A stretch of DNA of 43,725 nt from an uncultured Clostridia bacterium (GCA_946531435.1 CAMNAO010000011.1:1-43725); one strand, 5' to 3'; shown: positions 1 to 10,542, counted from the stretch's first letter. Numbers and translations: made by a program. The notes: generated by a model from the sequence alone, not told the origin.

Positions 1-211
1 CGGTGGCCTCGATGTCCACCTTGCCCAGGGTGTTGGTGGTGACGAGGGGCTGACGGACGATGAGCTTCAGGGTCTCGAGGCCGAAGTAATCGTCGATGTC
101 GCGGCCGTTGATGGTGATGGCGCCGGTGCCGCCGGGAATCAGATGGACGCGGGCGACAGAGGACTTCCTACGGCCGGTGCCGTACATATAAGGCTTTTTG
201 CTGGTATACAT
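1..211 (-). CDS. rpsI: 30S ribosomal protein S9, 3' end cut by the window edge
   Basis: Small-subunit ribosomal protein S9, whose C-terminal tail reaches the P-site tRNA. The visible first 70 residues carry the family signature: the [13 protein letters not shown] start, the [10 protein letters not shown] turn and the DDYFG segment. The C-terminal half with the basic tail lies outside the window. The start ATG at 211 follows an AGGAGG site about 8 nt upstream. It sits 15 nt after the stop of rplM, the usual rplM-rpsI order, so the two are one transcript driven from the promoter at 721-749. Partial only because of the window end; nothing suggests damage. Confidence 0.96.
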   Translation of the reverse strand, partial: MYTSKKPYMYGTGRRKSSVARVHLIPGGTGAITINGRDIDDYFGLETLKLIVRQPLVTTNTLGKVDIEAT

Positions 212-226
212 GTTTCAACTTCCTCC

Positions 227-658
227 TTAGTCCTGAGTCCACGGGGCGGGCTTCTGAGCGGCGTGCTTGTGCTCGGGGCCGGCATAGACGCGCAGGCGGG
301 CGAACTGATCGGCGCCCAGCTTGTTCTTGGCCAGCATGCCCTTGACAGCAAGCTCCACGGCCTTCTCAGGCTTCTGCGCCATGAGGCGGCTGTACTGGAC
401 CTCTTTCAGGCCGCCGATCCAACCGCTGTGATGGCGATAGTACTTCTCAGTCAGCTTGTTGCCGGTGAGGACGGCCTCAGCGGCGTTGATGATGATCACG
501 TGATCACCGCAGTCCACGTTGGGGGTGTAGGTGGGCTTGTGTTTTCCGCGCAGAAGAACGGCAGCCTTGGCAGCGGTGCGGCCCAGGGGCTTACCGGCGG
601 CATCAAGAATATACCATGCACGGGAAACGGTCTCTTTTTTTGCCAGTGTGGTAGACAT
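227..658 (-). CDS. rplM: 50S ribosomal protein L13
   Basis: Large-subunit ribosomal protein L13, an early assembly protein that binds 23S rRNA. The 143-residue product has the full family length and motifs: [15 protein letters not shown] near the start, the [11 protein letters not shown] segment, GDHVIIINA and the KYYRHHSGW block. I chose the ATG at 658 (MSTTLAKK) because GGAGG lies 7 nt upstream; an in-frame ATG 18 nt further up would swallow that site. It is the first gene of the rplM-rpsI operon, with a promoter at 721-749 and a leader hairpin at 699-715. Confidence 0.96.
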   Translation of the reverse strand: MSTTLAKKETVSRAWYILDAAGKPLGRTAAKAAVLLRGKHKPTYTPNVDCGDHVIIINAAEAVLTGNKLTEKYYRHHSGWIGGLKEVQYSRLMAQKPEKAVELAVKGMLAKNKLGADQFARLRVYAGPEHKHAAQKPAPWTQD

Positions 659-698
659 TTCGTTTCCTCCAAACATTGAGTAATGATTGACAATTCAG

Positions 699-715
699 GG
701 CGCGCTTGGCGCGCC
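699..715 (-). promoter_or_regulatory. Hairpin in the rplM leader
   Basis: A perfect 7-bp GC-only stem (GGCGCGC/GCGCGCC) with a 3-nt loop lies between the rplM promoter and its ribosome site, just after the expected transcript start. Firmicutes are known to carry an L13 leader RNA for autoregulation; whether this is that element or just a 5'-stabilising hairpin is inference. Confidence 0.4.
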
Positions 716-720
716 TAATC

Positions 721-749
721 TTTATACCACAAGCCTTCCCGTCTGTCAA
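721..749 (-). promoter_or_regulatory. Sigma-A promoter of rplM-rpsI
   Basis: On the minus strand, TTGACA (744-749) and TATAAA (721-726) are separated by exactly 17 bp. This is a near-consensus housekeeping promoter, as expected for ribosomal protein genes. Confidence 0.85.
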
Positions 750-906
750 CAGAAAAAATAAGAAATTTCATTTACCTCCCGTCAATCTCTTGAATTCTCG
801 CGCATACTCATTTTAACTCTCATTTTCTCGTTTTCGTTTTTATTTTTTGCTGATTTGGCAAGCGCACCTTCTTTACGGCAGGGAGACTGACTTTTTGCGG
901 GAATGC

Positions 907-935
907 TTGCGAAACGAACCGGGATGGGGTACAAT
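907..935 (+). promoter_or_regulatory. Sigma-A-type promoter of pepT
   Basis: TTGCGA (907-912), a 17-bp spacer and TACAAT (930-935) lie about 32 bp upstream of the chosen pepT start. Confidence 0.65.
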
Positions 936-966
936 GAAAATAGATCGAATGAAAGGAAGCAAAGCC

Positions 967-2181
967 ATGGATTTATTGGAACGCTTTTTAAAATATGTGT
1001 CTTTCCCCACCAACTCCGACGAGGAGAGCGAAAGCTGCCCCTCCACCGCAAAGCAGCTCCTTCTGGCGGAGGCTTTGAGGGACGAGCTGCAGGCCCTGGG
1101 ACTTGACGGCGTTGCCATGACGGAGAAGGGCTACGTCTATGCCTCCATTCCCGCCAGGGGTACGGAAACCGCCCCCACCATCGGCTTCATTTCCCATATG
1201 GACACCTCCTCCGCCGCGCCGGACAGTCCCATCCGTCCCCGGCTTCTGACCTATGAAGGAGGGGATATCCTGCTGAATGAGGAAAAGAACATCATCATGA
1301 CGGTGGAGCGCTATCCTCAACTGAAAAACTACCATGGCCATCAGCTCATCGTCACCGACGGCACCACCCTTCTGGGGGCGGATGACAAGGCCGGCGTGGC
1401 GGAGATCGTCACCATGGCGGAGCGGCTTCTGGCCTCGGAGAAACCCCACGGCGCGGTGAAGATCGCCTTCACCCCCGATGAGGAGGTGGGCCGGGGCGTG
1501 GAGTCCTTCGATGTGAAGGGCTTCGGCGCGGACTACGCCTATACTGTGGACGGCGGCCCCTTTGGGGAGCTGGAGTATGAGTGCTTCAACGGCGCCTCCG
1601 CCACGGTGGAGATCCGGGGCCTTTCCATCCATCCGGGTTCCGCCAAGGGCGTCATGAAAAACGCGGCCCTCTACGCCTGTGAATATGCCGCCCTTCTGCC
1701 CGAAAAGGAGATCCCCGCCGAGACCGAGGGCTATGAGGGCTTCTACCACCTGGTGAAGGTGGAGGGCGACGTGGAGAAGGCGGTGCTGAAATACATCCTC
1801 CGGGACCACGATCTCGGCAAGCTGGAGGAAAAGAAGGAAGAGATGCGAAGGGCCGCACGGATCCTTAATGAGCGGCACGGCGCCGAGCTTTGCACGGTGA
1901 CCATACGGGACTCCTACTACAACATGCGGCAGGAGATCGAGAAGCACATGGAGATCGTGGAGCGGGCGGAGGCCGCCATCCGGGAGCTGGGGGCGGAGCC
2001 TGTGGTGGTGCCCATCCGGGGCGGCACCGACGGCGCCATGCTGACGACCCTGGGTCTGCCCTGTCCCAATCTCTGCACCGGCGGGCAGAATTACCACTCC
2101 CGCTTTGAGTTTGCAAGCCTGGATGAGATGGAGAAGTGCGTGGAGCTCCTCCTTCACATCGTTTGGAACGCCGCCCTATGA
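967..2181 (+). CDS. pepT: Peptidase T (aminotripeptidase)
   Basis: Cytosolic M20-family di-zinc metallopeptidase that removes the N-terminal residue from tripeptides. The 404-residue length matches the family. Visible metal-site motifs are SHMDTS (His and Asp ligands), GADDKAG with the bridging Asp, the catalytic EE pair in PDEEVGRG, a TVDGG ligand segment and a distal NYHSRFEF His; IRGGTDGAML is the usual late glycine-rich block. I chose ATG 967 (MDLLERFLKY) because it has a GAAAGGAAG ribosome site and fits family N-termini; a longer in-frame extension to 847 would run through the promoter. Its stop overlaps the start of the next gene (ATGA), so both are probably translated together. Confidence 0.93.
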   Translation: MDLLERFLKYVSFPTNSDEESESCPSTAKQLLLAEALRDELQALGLDGVAMTEKGYVYASIPARGTETAPTIGFISHMDTSSAAPDSPIRPRLLTYEGGDILLNEEKNIIMTVERYPQLKNYHGHQLIVTDGTTLLGADDKAGVAEIVTMAERLLASEKPHGAVKIAFTPDEEVGRGVESFDVKGFGADYAYTVDGGPFGELEYECFNGASATVEIRGLSIHPGSAKGVMKNAALYACEYAALLPEKEIPAETEGYEGFYHLVKVEGDVEKAVLKYILRDHDLGKLEEKKEEMRRAARILNERHGAELCTVTIRDSYYNMRQEIEKHMEIVERAEAAIRELGAEPVVVPIRGGTDGAMLTTLGLPCPNLCTGGQNYHSRFEFASLDEMEKCVELLLHIVWNAAL

Positions 2182-3005
2182 ACGCGCGGAGAGAGTGGGG
2201 GAGGCTGCTCCTCCTGATAGCCCTGCTGCCCTCGCTGCTTCTGCCTCTGGGTGCCGCTGCCCGGGCGGAAGACCGGGAGGTGACGGTGCGTTTTGTCACC
2301 GGCGAAGGGACCTTTGACGACGGGGAGACCGAGAAACAGCTTGTCGTCCCGGCAGAGGAGGGCGCCTATGAGGTGACCATGCCGGAGGCGCCTCAGCGCA
2401 ATTACTATCTCTTTACGGGATGGCGCCTGGGGGATGAGCTCCTGTCCGCCGGTGAGCAATACCGGGGAGAGGCGCCGGAGGGCGACTCTGTCACCGTTGA
2501 GGCCCAATGGCATGTGGACCCCTCAACGGCGATCCGCCTGGATCTGGATGCAGGAGAAGGTACGCTGACGGAGACCTCCATCCTGATCTCGCCGGAAGGG
2601 GAGGCGGTGCTGCCTGCGCCATACCGGAACGGCTTTAATTTCCTCGGCTGGTGCGATGACCCGGAGGGAGCGGGACAGCTTTACCCGGCGGGAAGCGTCC
2701 TCAGTCCCTCCGACGATATGGAACTCTATGCCCAGTGGGAGGCTTCCACCTGCGCCGTCACCATCAGCGTCCGCCACCTGGGACGCTCGGTGACGGATAT
2801 CTCCTACGCCCTTTTGAAGACGGAGGAGGGACTTGTGATCCCGGGAGAGAGCAACGGCACCGGCGTCTTTGTGTTCAGTGAGGTTCCGGATGGGGTCTAT
2901 ACCCTGGTGCTCAGTGACCGTACCCGTCAGGGCAGCTGCGGTGAGATCCTGGTGGAGTTCGGCCGTGTGCTGGGTGCGGAGCTGGAGCTGGAGATGTGGT
3001 CTTAA
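2178..3005 (+). CDS. Secreted protein with two InlB B-type repeats
   Basis: A 275-residue exported protein of unknown role. Residues 1 to about 30 form a signal peptide (basic start, long Leu-rich core, AAARA cleavage-like end). Two Listeria-Bacteroides (InlB B-repeat) domains follow, each with the characteristic FxGW...Y.AQW pattern: the first ends around VEAQW, the second around LYAQWE. A C-terminal beta-rich domain (about 90 residues) resembles a prealbumin-like or Cna-B-like fold but I cannot name it. There is no LPxTG motif or terminal anchor, so it may be released. ATG 2178 overlaps the pepT stop; pairing a cytosolic peptidase with a secreted repeat protein is odd. Confidence 0.8.
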   Translation: MNARREWGRLLLLIALLPSLLLPLGAAARAEDREVTVRFVTGEGTFDDGETEKQLVVPAEEGAYEVTMPEAPQRNYYLFTGWRLGDELLSAGEQYRGEAPEGDSVTVEAQWHVDPSTAIRLDLDAGEGTLTETSILISPEGEAVLPAPYRNGFNFLGWCDDPEGAGQLYPAGSVLSPSDDMELYAQWEASTCAVTISVRHLGRSVTDISYALLKTEEGLVIPGESNGTGVFVFSEVPDGVYTLVLSDRTRQGSCGEILVEFGRVLGAELELEMWS

Positions 3006-3030
3006 AGTGATTCCTGCCAATAGAATAGCC

Positions 3031-3060
3031 GCGGCGCCCGTGAGTGGGCGCCGCTTTTTT
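3031..3060 (+). terminator. Rho-independent terminator after the pepT operon
   Basis: A perfect 9-bp stem (GCGGCGCCC/GGGCGCCGC) with a 6-nt loop is followed directly by six T residues. Confidence 0.9.
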
Positions 3061-3504
3061 GGCTCTTCACGATTCTTTCATGCACTAAAGAGAGGAGACC
3101 GCGGAATACTTCAAAATGCCTTCCCCTGGAGGGGAAGGTGGCTCGGCCCGATCTCCCACGAGGGACGAGACGGATGAGGTGTTACTTTGCTGCCTGTGTG
3201 ATATTTCGATATTGATCAGAACCGGTCAGTTTCCACCACTTCCGCCCCAGTTTGCGAACTGGGCGGAACGAAGCGGAGGGCACCTTCCAGCACAAGGCAC
3301 CTCACCGCGGCTGCGAAATCAAAGATTTCGGCCACGCTGGGCCTCAAGGAGAAGGCTTAGTTTACCACACTTTCGCTCCCTAAAGTTTCGCGATGATCCG
3401 CTTTTTTTGCCATTTTTTACCGTTTTCGTCCCTGCATGACCATGGTTCTGCGGGGAAGAATGATAGAGCGTAAACAGCGCAAAACATTAGGAGGGGGAAG
3501 CGTA
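3061..3504. repeat. Palindrome-rich intergenic element
   Basis: About 440 bp with no credible gene. It contains a string of small hairpins: a 9-bp stem at 3119-3138 (CCTTCCCCT/AGGGGAAGG), an 11/10-bp stem with a one-base bulge at 3242-3266, and a perfect 7-bp stem at 3314-3330 (CGAAATC/GATTTCG). The stretch from 3110 to about 3360 resembles the short interspersed palindromic units common between genes in gut Clostridia; that is recall, not a search result. A 107-residue ORF across it (3116-3439) has no family features and is a by-product of the repeat. The last 60 bp lead to the coat genes. Confidence 0.6.
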
Positions 3505-3678
3505 ATGACAGAAAAGGAACTCATGTATATTGAGGACGCCCTGGGCCATCTGGAGTTTCTGAAGACCCAGAGCCAGAATGCCGCGAATTCTTTGCAGGAT
3601 GGGGTGCTGCGCAGCCGCGCCCAGGAGATTAACCGCCGCAGCGCGACGATTTTTGACCGTTTTTACGGCCTTGTTTAA
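3505..3678 (+). CDS. Small helical protein paired with coat F (putative spore-coat component)
   Basis: A 57-residue protein starting MTEKELMYIEDALGH, predicted all-helical with no signal peptide. It has a strong GGAGGGGG ribosome site. It stands 13 nt upstream of a coat F domain gene. Small helical proteins of this size and look commonly sit next to coat F genes in Clostridia, so a role in the spore coat or in its assembly is likely but inferred from position. I cannot assign a defined domain. The ORF extends upstream to 3436, but only the 3505 ATG has a ribosome site. Confidence 0.72.
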   Translation: MTEKELMYIEDALGHLEFLKTQSQNAANSLQDGVLRSRAQEINRRSATIFDRFYGLV

Positions 3679-3691
3679 GGAGGAGTGCGCC

Positions 3692-3937
3692 ATGGATGAG
3701 AAAAATGTGATGGAATCTCTGCTGGAGACCACCAAGGGCCTCTGCGATCTCTATATGCATGGTACCGTGGAATCCTCCACGCCTCAGGTGCGGGGCGCCT
3801 TCAACGCAGCCCTGAATGAGGCGCTGAATATGCAGGAGAGCGTGTATAACGACATGGCTGCCCGCGGCTGGTACGCCCCGGCGCAGGCCGAAGGCGTGAA
3901 GCGGGGAGAAGTGAAGCAGAAGTTCTCCTGCTGCTGA
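3692..3937 (+). CDS. Coat F domain spore-coat protein
   Basis: An 81-residue protein matching the coat F domain, an outer spore-coat protein family. The signature is GLCDLYMHGTVESSTP, the ALNEALNMQESVYNDMAARGWY segment and a PAQAEGVKRGEVKQKF end. A Cys-Cys pair closes the protein, which could crosslink coat layers (inference). AAGGAGG stands 10 nt before ATG 3692. Transcribed with the 57-residue gene just upstream. Expression would be expected in the mother cell under sigma-E or sigma-K, but I could not point to a convincing promoter. Confidence 0.88.
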   Translation: MDEKNVMESLLETTKGLCDLYMHGTVESSTPQVRGAFNAALNEALNMQESVYNDMAARGWYAPAQAEGVKRGEVKQKFSCC

Positions 3938-3958
3938 AATTGTTAGTTTTCCAAAATA

Positions 3959-3988
3959 CTGACGGGAGGGGCTCGCCCCTCCCGTCAG
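3959..3988 (+). terminator. Perfect 14-bp hairpin after the coat genes
   Basis: CTGACGGGAGGGGC pairs perfectly with GCCCCTCCCGTCAG around a 2-nt centre. No T-run follows on either strand, so it may be an RNA-end protecting hairpin rather than a classic terminator. Confidence 0.55.
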
Positions 3989-4016
3989 CAGATTGCCATG
4001 ATCCAATGAAAAAGCC

Positions 4017-4080
4017 CCCGGCGATTTCGCAGAAGCTACGCGTTGACGTACAAAGCTGCGTTTTCGCCGGGAGTTTTTTT
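4017..4080. terminator. Bidirectional terminator between the coat genes and the lipoprotein
   Basis: An 8-bp outer stem (CCCGGCGA/TCGCCGGG) encloses a second 5-bp stem (CGCAG/CTGCG). On the plus strand it is followed by seven T residues; on the minus strand the stem is followed by GGCTTTTTC. It therefore serves both converging transcripts. Confidence 0.8.
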
Positions 4081-4110
4081 ATGTGCAGGTCATCTCATAC
4101 AGGACAGCGC

Positions 4111-6180
4111 TTACCCGCCCTGGTCCTCCATCTCCGCGGTGCCGCGATAGCGGACAAAACTGAAGGAGTCGTTGCCGTAGCCGGGCAGGAGGGAGCTCAG
4201 CGCGCCAAACTCCTCCTCCACGCCGGTGAGGGTCAGGATCTGCTCTCCGTCCATCTGAACGGCGTAGAGCTGATAGGCGCCCAGCTCGTCTCCGAGGGAT
4301 GCAGGGATCCTGCTCCAGTCTTCTCCGCTACTCAACGCTTTGTGAAGCAGAAGAAGATCCGGAGCCTCGGTGGGCCTGGCGTCGAAGCGGTCATAATCGA
4401 AGCGGAAGCCCCACCAGCCATCCCCGGTCTGCAGAGAGACTTCCCGGTAATCGTGGAAGCTGAGCGCCGCCACGGCTGCGCCGGTATTGGGGTCGAAATA
4501 GATCCAATCCCCGTCGGAGAGGAAACGGTAGAGGCCCGTTTCATCGGCGGCATCCGCGCCCCGGCCCTCCCCCTGGAGATCGTGCCCGGTGACGTAGCGC
4601 AGGTCACCGTCTTCCAGAGAAAGACCGTTATCCTCACCGAAGCAGTACTCGCCCCAGTAACTGTCCCTGGTGGCCATGATCCGGATCTCCGGATGCCATG
4701 GCTGGTTTACATAAACCGCAAAGCATTCTCCCTCGTTCAATACGCCGGAGTCCAGGCTCTCCCCCGGAACACGGACGAGAAATTCACCGTATTCCACACC
4801 GGGGTCAGCGCGGTCCACGATGTAGCGGACATTGTCGGTTTGGGCTGTGATCACCGCCCAGAGCCAAGGACTATCTTCATCGGAAGGAAGGGGCTGCGTC
4901 TCCACAAAGCGGGTCACGCCCCGCTGGGCTGCCGCTTCCTCTTTTGTGTTGAAGTATTCGATGTTCAAAAGGGTGATGGGGGCGGGGGCGTCTGTGGGCA
5001 GATTGGAGATATATTGCCAGCCCGCCTCTCCCTGCCAGCGCAGCTGAATGGCAAAGGGCCGCTCCGGCAGCCAGTGCTCCCAGTCGGAGCGGGTGTAATA
5101 CAGGGTGAAGCGGTTTCCGTCGGCATAGCCGCCGGTGAAGGTGATCCGTTCTGCATTGGTGTCCCCGTGCTGGTGGTAATAGACGCCGAATTCCGGGAGA
5201 TAGTCCCACATGAGAGGCTTCCGTGCTGTGCGGTAGTGGGTCTGGGTCTTCTGCCAGACAAAATCCTCCACCCTGTCGGCGGGGATGGCGGTAACGCCGG
5301 TATAGAGCTCATGCCCCTGAAGCTTCTCCAATGCATCCCGAATGGCGGGGGAGGATTCGCCCATTCCCGCGCCGTTGTAAAAGACCTGGTGCCAGTCGAT
5401 CTCCTCCGGCCGGTCATAGGTGCAGACGTAGAAGCCGATGTCGTTGTAGTCCAGACCGCCGGTCAGTGCCTCCAGCTCTGCCTCTGTCAAGGCGCGACCG
5501 CGGAATTCCGGCCCTTCCGGCTCCAATAGACGGTAGACACAGGTGTTGCCGCCGGGAGTCCCGTCGGGATACGTCCATTCCCCGGAGACGGTGATCTCCT
5601 CGGGGCCGCGCTGGGTGACAGTCAACGTAATGGCCCCCAGATCCAGGGGCTCATAGCAAAATGAGAGCAGACCCTCTTCATTCCGATCCACAGGCAGGGA
5701 GAGAAAGATCGGCCAATCTTCCGGGGTGTTTCCCGTGGGGCCGCCTGCGCCGTAATCCGCGGTGCCATCCGACCGAAAGCGGATCCATTGGTAGATGCCG
5801 TTTTCCTCCGCAAGGCCACCGTCTCCTTCAACCTCATAGGAGTAGAGCTGCCAGAGACCGGCCAGCTCCTTTAGCTCAGGATCGGGGGAGCCCACGCCGG
5901 GGGCGTCATCCGTGCTGTCCGCCGATGAAGCTTCGGCGGCGGAGCTGTCCTGGTCGATTTCCCCATCCGTCGTGTCCTTTTCCGGATTCGCGGTCTCGCC
6001 TCCCTCGGGGGGCTCTGCCGTATCGTCCGGGACAACGGGAGAGTCGGCCTGATCGGAGGGTGCTGTCGGCTGCTTGATCCCTTGGCTGAGGTCTCCGTTT
6101 TTTCCGCCGCAGGCGGAGAGAAGCAGAGAGAGAAGCAGGAAAAGACAGATCCCCGCATAGAAAAGATTGCCTCTTTTCAT
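4111..6180 (-). CDS. Large lipoprotein of unknown function with acidic linker
   Basis: A 689-residue surface lipoprotein. The first residues form a lipoprotein signal (MKRGNLFYAG, a Leu-rich core, then the LLSAC lipobox with Cys as lipid site). About 90 residues rich in Asp, Glu, Ser, Thr and Pro follow and probably span the wall. A domain beginning near LAGLWQLYSYEVEGDGG has the look of a lipocalin-like strand pair with FRSDGTADYG; the remaining 450 residues are beta-rich and Trp-rich and I do not recognise them. ATG 6180 has AGGAGGTGG upstream; the ORF runs on to 6300 without a ribosome site. It is a single-gene unit ending at the hairpin 4017-4080. A substrate-binding or envelope role is only a guess. 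Confidence 0.8.
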   Translation of the reverse strand: MKRGNLFYAGICLFLLLSLLLSACGGKNGDLSQGIKQPTAPSDQADSPVVPDDTAEPPEGGETANPEKDTTDGEIDQDSSAAEASSADSTDDAPGVGSPDPELKELAGLWQLYSYEVEGDGGLAEENGIYQWIRFRSDGTADYGAGGPTGNTPEDWPIFLSLPVDRNEEGLLSFCYEPLDLGAITLTVTQRGPEEITVSGEWTYPDGTPGGNTCVYRLLEPEGPEFRGRALTEAELEALTGGLDYNDIGFYVCTYDRPEEIDWHQVFYNGAGMGESSPAIRDALEKLQGHELYTGVTAIPADRVEDFVWQKTQTHYRTARKPLMWDYLPEFGVYYHQHGDTNAERITFTGGYADGNRFTLYYTRSDWEHWLPERPFAIQLRWQGEAGWQYISNLPTDAPAPITLLNIEYFNTKEEAAAQRGVTRFVETQPLPSDEDSPWLWAVITAQTDNVRYIVDRADPGVEYGEFLVRVPGESLDSGVLNEGECFAVYVNQPWHPEIRIMATRDSYWGEYCFGEDNGLSLEDGDLRYVTGHDLQGEGRGADAADETGLYRFLSDGDWIYFDPNTGAAVAALSFHDYREVSLQTGDGWWGFRFDYDRFDARPTEAPDLLLLHKALSSGEDWSRIPASLGDELGAYQLYAVQMDGEQILTLTGVEEEFGALSSLLPGYGNDSFSFVRYRGTAEMEDQGG

Positions 6181-6257
6181 GGTCCACCTCCTGAAAGGTT
6201 GGTTCTTTTCTTTATGGTACCTCATCGCACGGGCGATTGCAAGGCGAAATGGCCCGG

Positions 6258-6297
6258 AAAACGAAAACTTCCCCTGCCGCAAAAGCGGCAGGGGAAG
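6258..6297 (-). terminator. Terminator of ppdK
   Basis: On the minus strand a perfect 13-bp stem (CTTCCCCTGCCGC/GCGGCAGGGGAAG) with a TTTT loop is followed by TTTTCGTTTT. It lies 18 nt after the ppdK stop. Confidence 0.88.
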
Positions 6298-6315
6298 CAA
6301 TGATGGGAAAGGGAA

Positions 6316-8940
<2,625 letters not shown>

Positions 8941-9003
8941 GTTTACCCCTCTTTACAAAATTAATTTGGTGATTCTTCTTTTTCAGTTCATCATTGCCAC
9001 GGA

Positions 9004-9032
9004 ATTATAACACTCTGAGAAAAGCATGACAA
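9004..9032 (-). promoter_or_regulatory. Promoter of ppdK
   Basis: On the minus strand TTGTCA (9027-9032), a 17-bp spacer and a perfect TATAAT (9004-9009) lie about 65 bp upstream of the ppdK start, leaving an AT-rich leader. Confidence 0.75.
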
Positions 9033-9261
9033 TACATGACGCTGCAAATTTTTGAGCAATACATTTTTCTTAACGGAAAATTAACAGACAAAAGCCGGGC
9101 TTTTTGTTATATTTATATTGGCGTGATTTCGTAGGGAAATCTTCTGTTTTTCCGCGGAACTGCGTCTCTTTTTTCGCTTTTTCTCTTGGTCGTTTGTTTT
9201 TGCCGTCCGGTGGCGGGAAACAGCACTTCGGGGAAAAAACGGAAAAAATAAAAATTTCCTC

Positions 9262-9290
9262 TTGCTTTTTCCGAAAAGCTGTGCTATTAT
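9262..9290 (+). promoter_or_regulatory. Promoter of the tRNA gene
   Basis: TTGCTT (9262-9267), a 17-bp spacer and TATTAT (9285-9290), about 35 bp before the mature tRNA 5' end. Confidence 0.65.
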
Positions 9291-9325
9291 CTTTTAGCGC
9301 TTCGGGAAACCGGGGGCAAAGAAAA

Positions 9326-9402
9326 GCGCCGTTAGCTCAGCTGGATAGAGCGTCTGGCTACGGACCAGAAGGCCGGGGGTTCGAATCCCTCACGGCGTGC
9401 CA
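9326..9402 (+). tRNA. tRNA-Arg (anticodon ACG)
   Basis: A 77-nt cloverleaf. The acceptor stem GCGCCGT pairs with ACGGCGT (one G-U pair at the end). The D arm has AGCTCAGCTGGATAGAG, the anticodon stem TCTGG/CCAGA holds the loop CTACGGA with anticodon ACG, and the T arm has GGTTCGAATCC. CCA is encoded. ACG is expected to be edited to ICG and read CGU, CGC and CGA. Confidence 0.97.
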
Positions 9403-9438
9403 AAAAACGACATGTTTCGACATGTCGTTTTTTGTTTG
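9403..9438 (+). terminator. Terminator of the tRNA gene
   Basis: A run of A, then CGACATG, a 6-nt loop, CATGTCG and six T residues, so the A and T runs extend the stem. Immediately after the CCA end. Confidence 0.9.
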
Positions 9439-9534
9439 ATGGGCGCCAGAGCGGCTTGCGATCATTAGCGCAACAGCCTGTTGCTTGCCTTTTGGGTGTA
9501 CGGAAATTATAATTGCCTAAAAGGAGGTGCCGGC

Positions 9535-10299
9535 ATGAAAACAAAGGACATTCTGTTTGAGCTTAGAAAACGGAGCGGATTATCGCAGGATGATCTGGCC
9601 GAGAAGGTTTTTGTAACAAGGCAGGCGGTTTCCCGTTGGGAAAACGGAGAAACAGTTCCAAATACCGAAGCTTTGAAACTGCTGTCAAAGGTTTTTAACG
9701 TATCGATCAATACTCTGCTTGGATCGCCCCATACATTGGTATGTCAGTGCTGTGGGATGCCCCTTGAAGACGCGATCCTCGGCAGAAATCGGGACGGGTC
9801 GCTCAATGAGGATTATTGCCAATGGTGTTATGCCGACGGGACATACACTTACAGCGATATGGATGAGCTGATCGGCGTGTGTATCCCTCAACTGGTGAAG
9901 CAGGGCTTTACGGAGGAACAGGCTCGTACCTATCTGAAGGAGAAGTTACCCACCCTTGATTACTGGAAAAGATACGAGCAGCTCAGCGATGACGGTCAGT
10001 TCGAGGCGTTCAAACAGCAGTTAATCGACGAAATCAACGCCTTGCACATTGATGGGATGCCGAAAGTGGAAAAGCTCAACGCCCTTGTGGGACAGTATGT
10101 CAACCTTGCTTATCGTCTGCCCAGCGGCGAAAACGTGAGATTTCTGAATGATCGGACGACATATTTGGGAATCCAGCTGGAACCGGCATTTGGCGGAGAT
10201 CGCTGCTTCGGTGTTCTGGCAAATATGGATTTCATTCTGATATGCACTTATGGTGCAGAAGGCGCTGATCCGGAGCTTGTTCTTTACAAAAAACGGTGA
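9535..10299 (+). CDS. XRE-type regulator with zinc-ribbon domain
   Basis: A 254-residue predicted transcription regulator. Residues 1-65 form an XRE/Cro helix-turn-helix (LRKRSGLSQDDLAEK, RQAVSRWENGETVPN). A putative zinc-ribbon follows, with CQCCGMPL and YCQWCYADG as the two Cys pairs and a conserved EEQARTYLKEKLPTLDYWK tail. The last 100 residues (from about 155) form a mixed alpha/beta domain I do not recognise; it may sense a ligand. AAGGAGG precedes ATG 9535. Its base composition is clearly richer in A and T than its neighbours and it sits directly downstream of a tRNA gene, both in line with acquisition by transfer. Confidence 0.82.
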   Translation: MKTKDILFELRKRSGLSQDDLAEKVFVTRQAVSRWENGETVPNTEALKLLSKVFNVSINTLLGSPHTLVCQCCGMPLEDAILGRNRDGSLNEDYCQWCYADGTYTYSDMDELIGVCIPQLVKQGFTEEQARTYLKEKLPTLDYWKRYEQLSDDGQFEAFKQQLIDEINALHIDGMPKVEKLNALVGQYVNLAYRLPSGENVRFLNDRTTYLGIQLEPAFGGDRCFGVLANMDFILICTYGAEGADPELVLYKKR

Positions 10300-10408
10300 T
10301 CTCTGCGGATGCGCGTATTCCATCGGTGCACTGTCAGGTGCCTTTTTATGGCCGCTTTTGTTTTGCGTAATGAGCTGGTTCAGGAAGGCACGTGAACAAG
10401 TCCCCTAT

Positions 10409-10450
10409 AACAAGATCCCTGCCGTTTCAAAAAGCGGCAGGGATCTTGTT
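10409..10450. terminator. Long hairpin between converging genes
   Basis: AACAAGATCCCTGCCG pairs perfectly over 16 bp with its complement around a 10-nt loop. It lies between the XRE gene and the converging exporter genes, so a shared terminator is likely, although T-runs are poor on both sides. The rest of 10300-10542 shows no gene. Confidence 0.5.
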
Positions 10451-10542
10451 TATGAAGTTGGGGCTTCAATCGCTTTGCCTTTTTTATCCTTTTATAAACC
10501 GCAGAACGTTCCAGCTCAGCGCGGGGAGGCGGGTGAGGCGCT

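Larger units (their letters stand above)
659..966. other. Divergent intergenic region between rplM and pepT
   Basis: About 300 bp without a gene. It holds the rplM leader hairpin and promoter on the minus strand and the pepT promoter on the plus strand. Between them (about 750-890) the sequence is AT-rich and shows no ORF with a plausible ribosome site. Confidence 0.7.
8941..9325. other. AT-rich intergenic region between ppdK and the tRNA
   Basis: About 385 bp. It holds the ppdK promoter (9004-9032) and the tRNA promoter (9262-9290). The middle, 9040-9260, is low in GC compared with its surroundings and has no ORF with a ribosome site; I see nothing else in it. Confidence 0.6.

Noticed and set aside
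3116..3439. 107-codon frame in the palindrome element
   Set aside because: It translates repeat hairpins into Pro/Arg/Ser-rich sequence and lacks a ribosome site.
3940..5529. 529-codon open frame opposite the lipoprotein
   Set aside because: It starts in the coat terminator region and lies opposite a gene with lipobox and ribosome site; no domain is visible.
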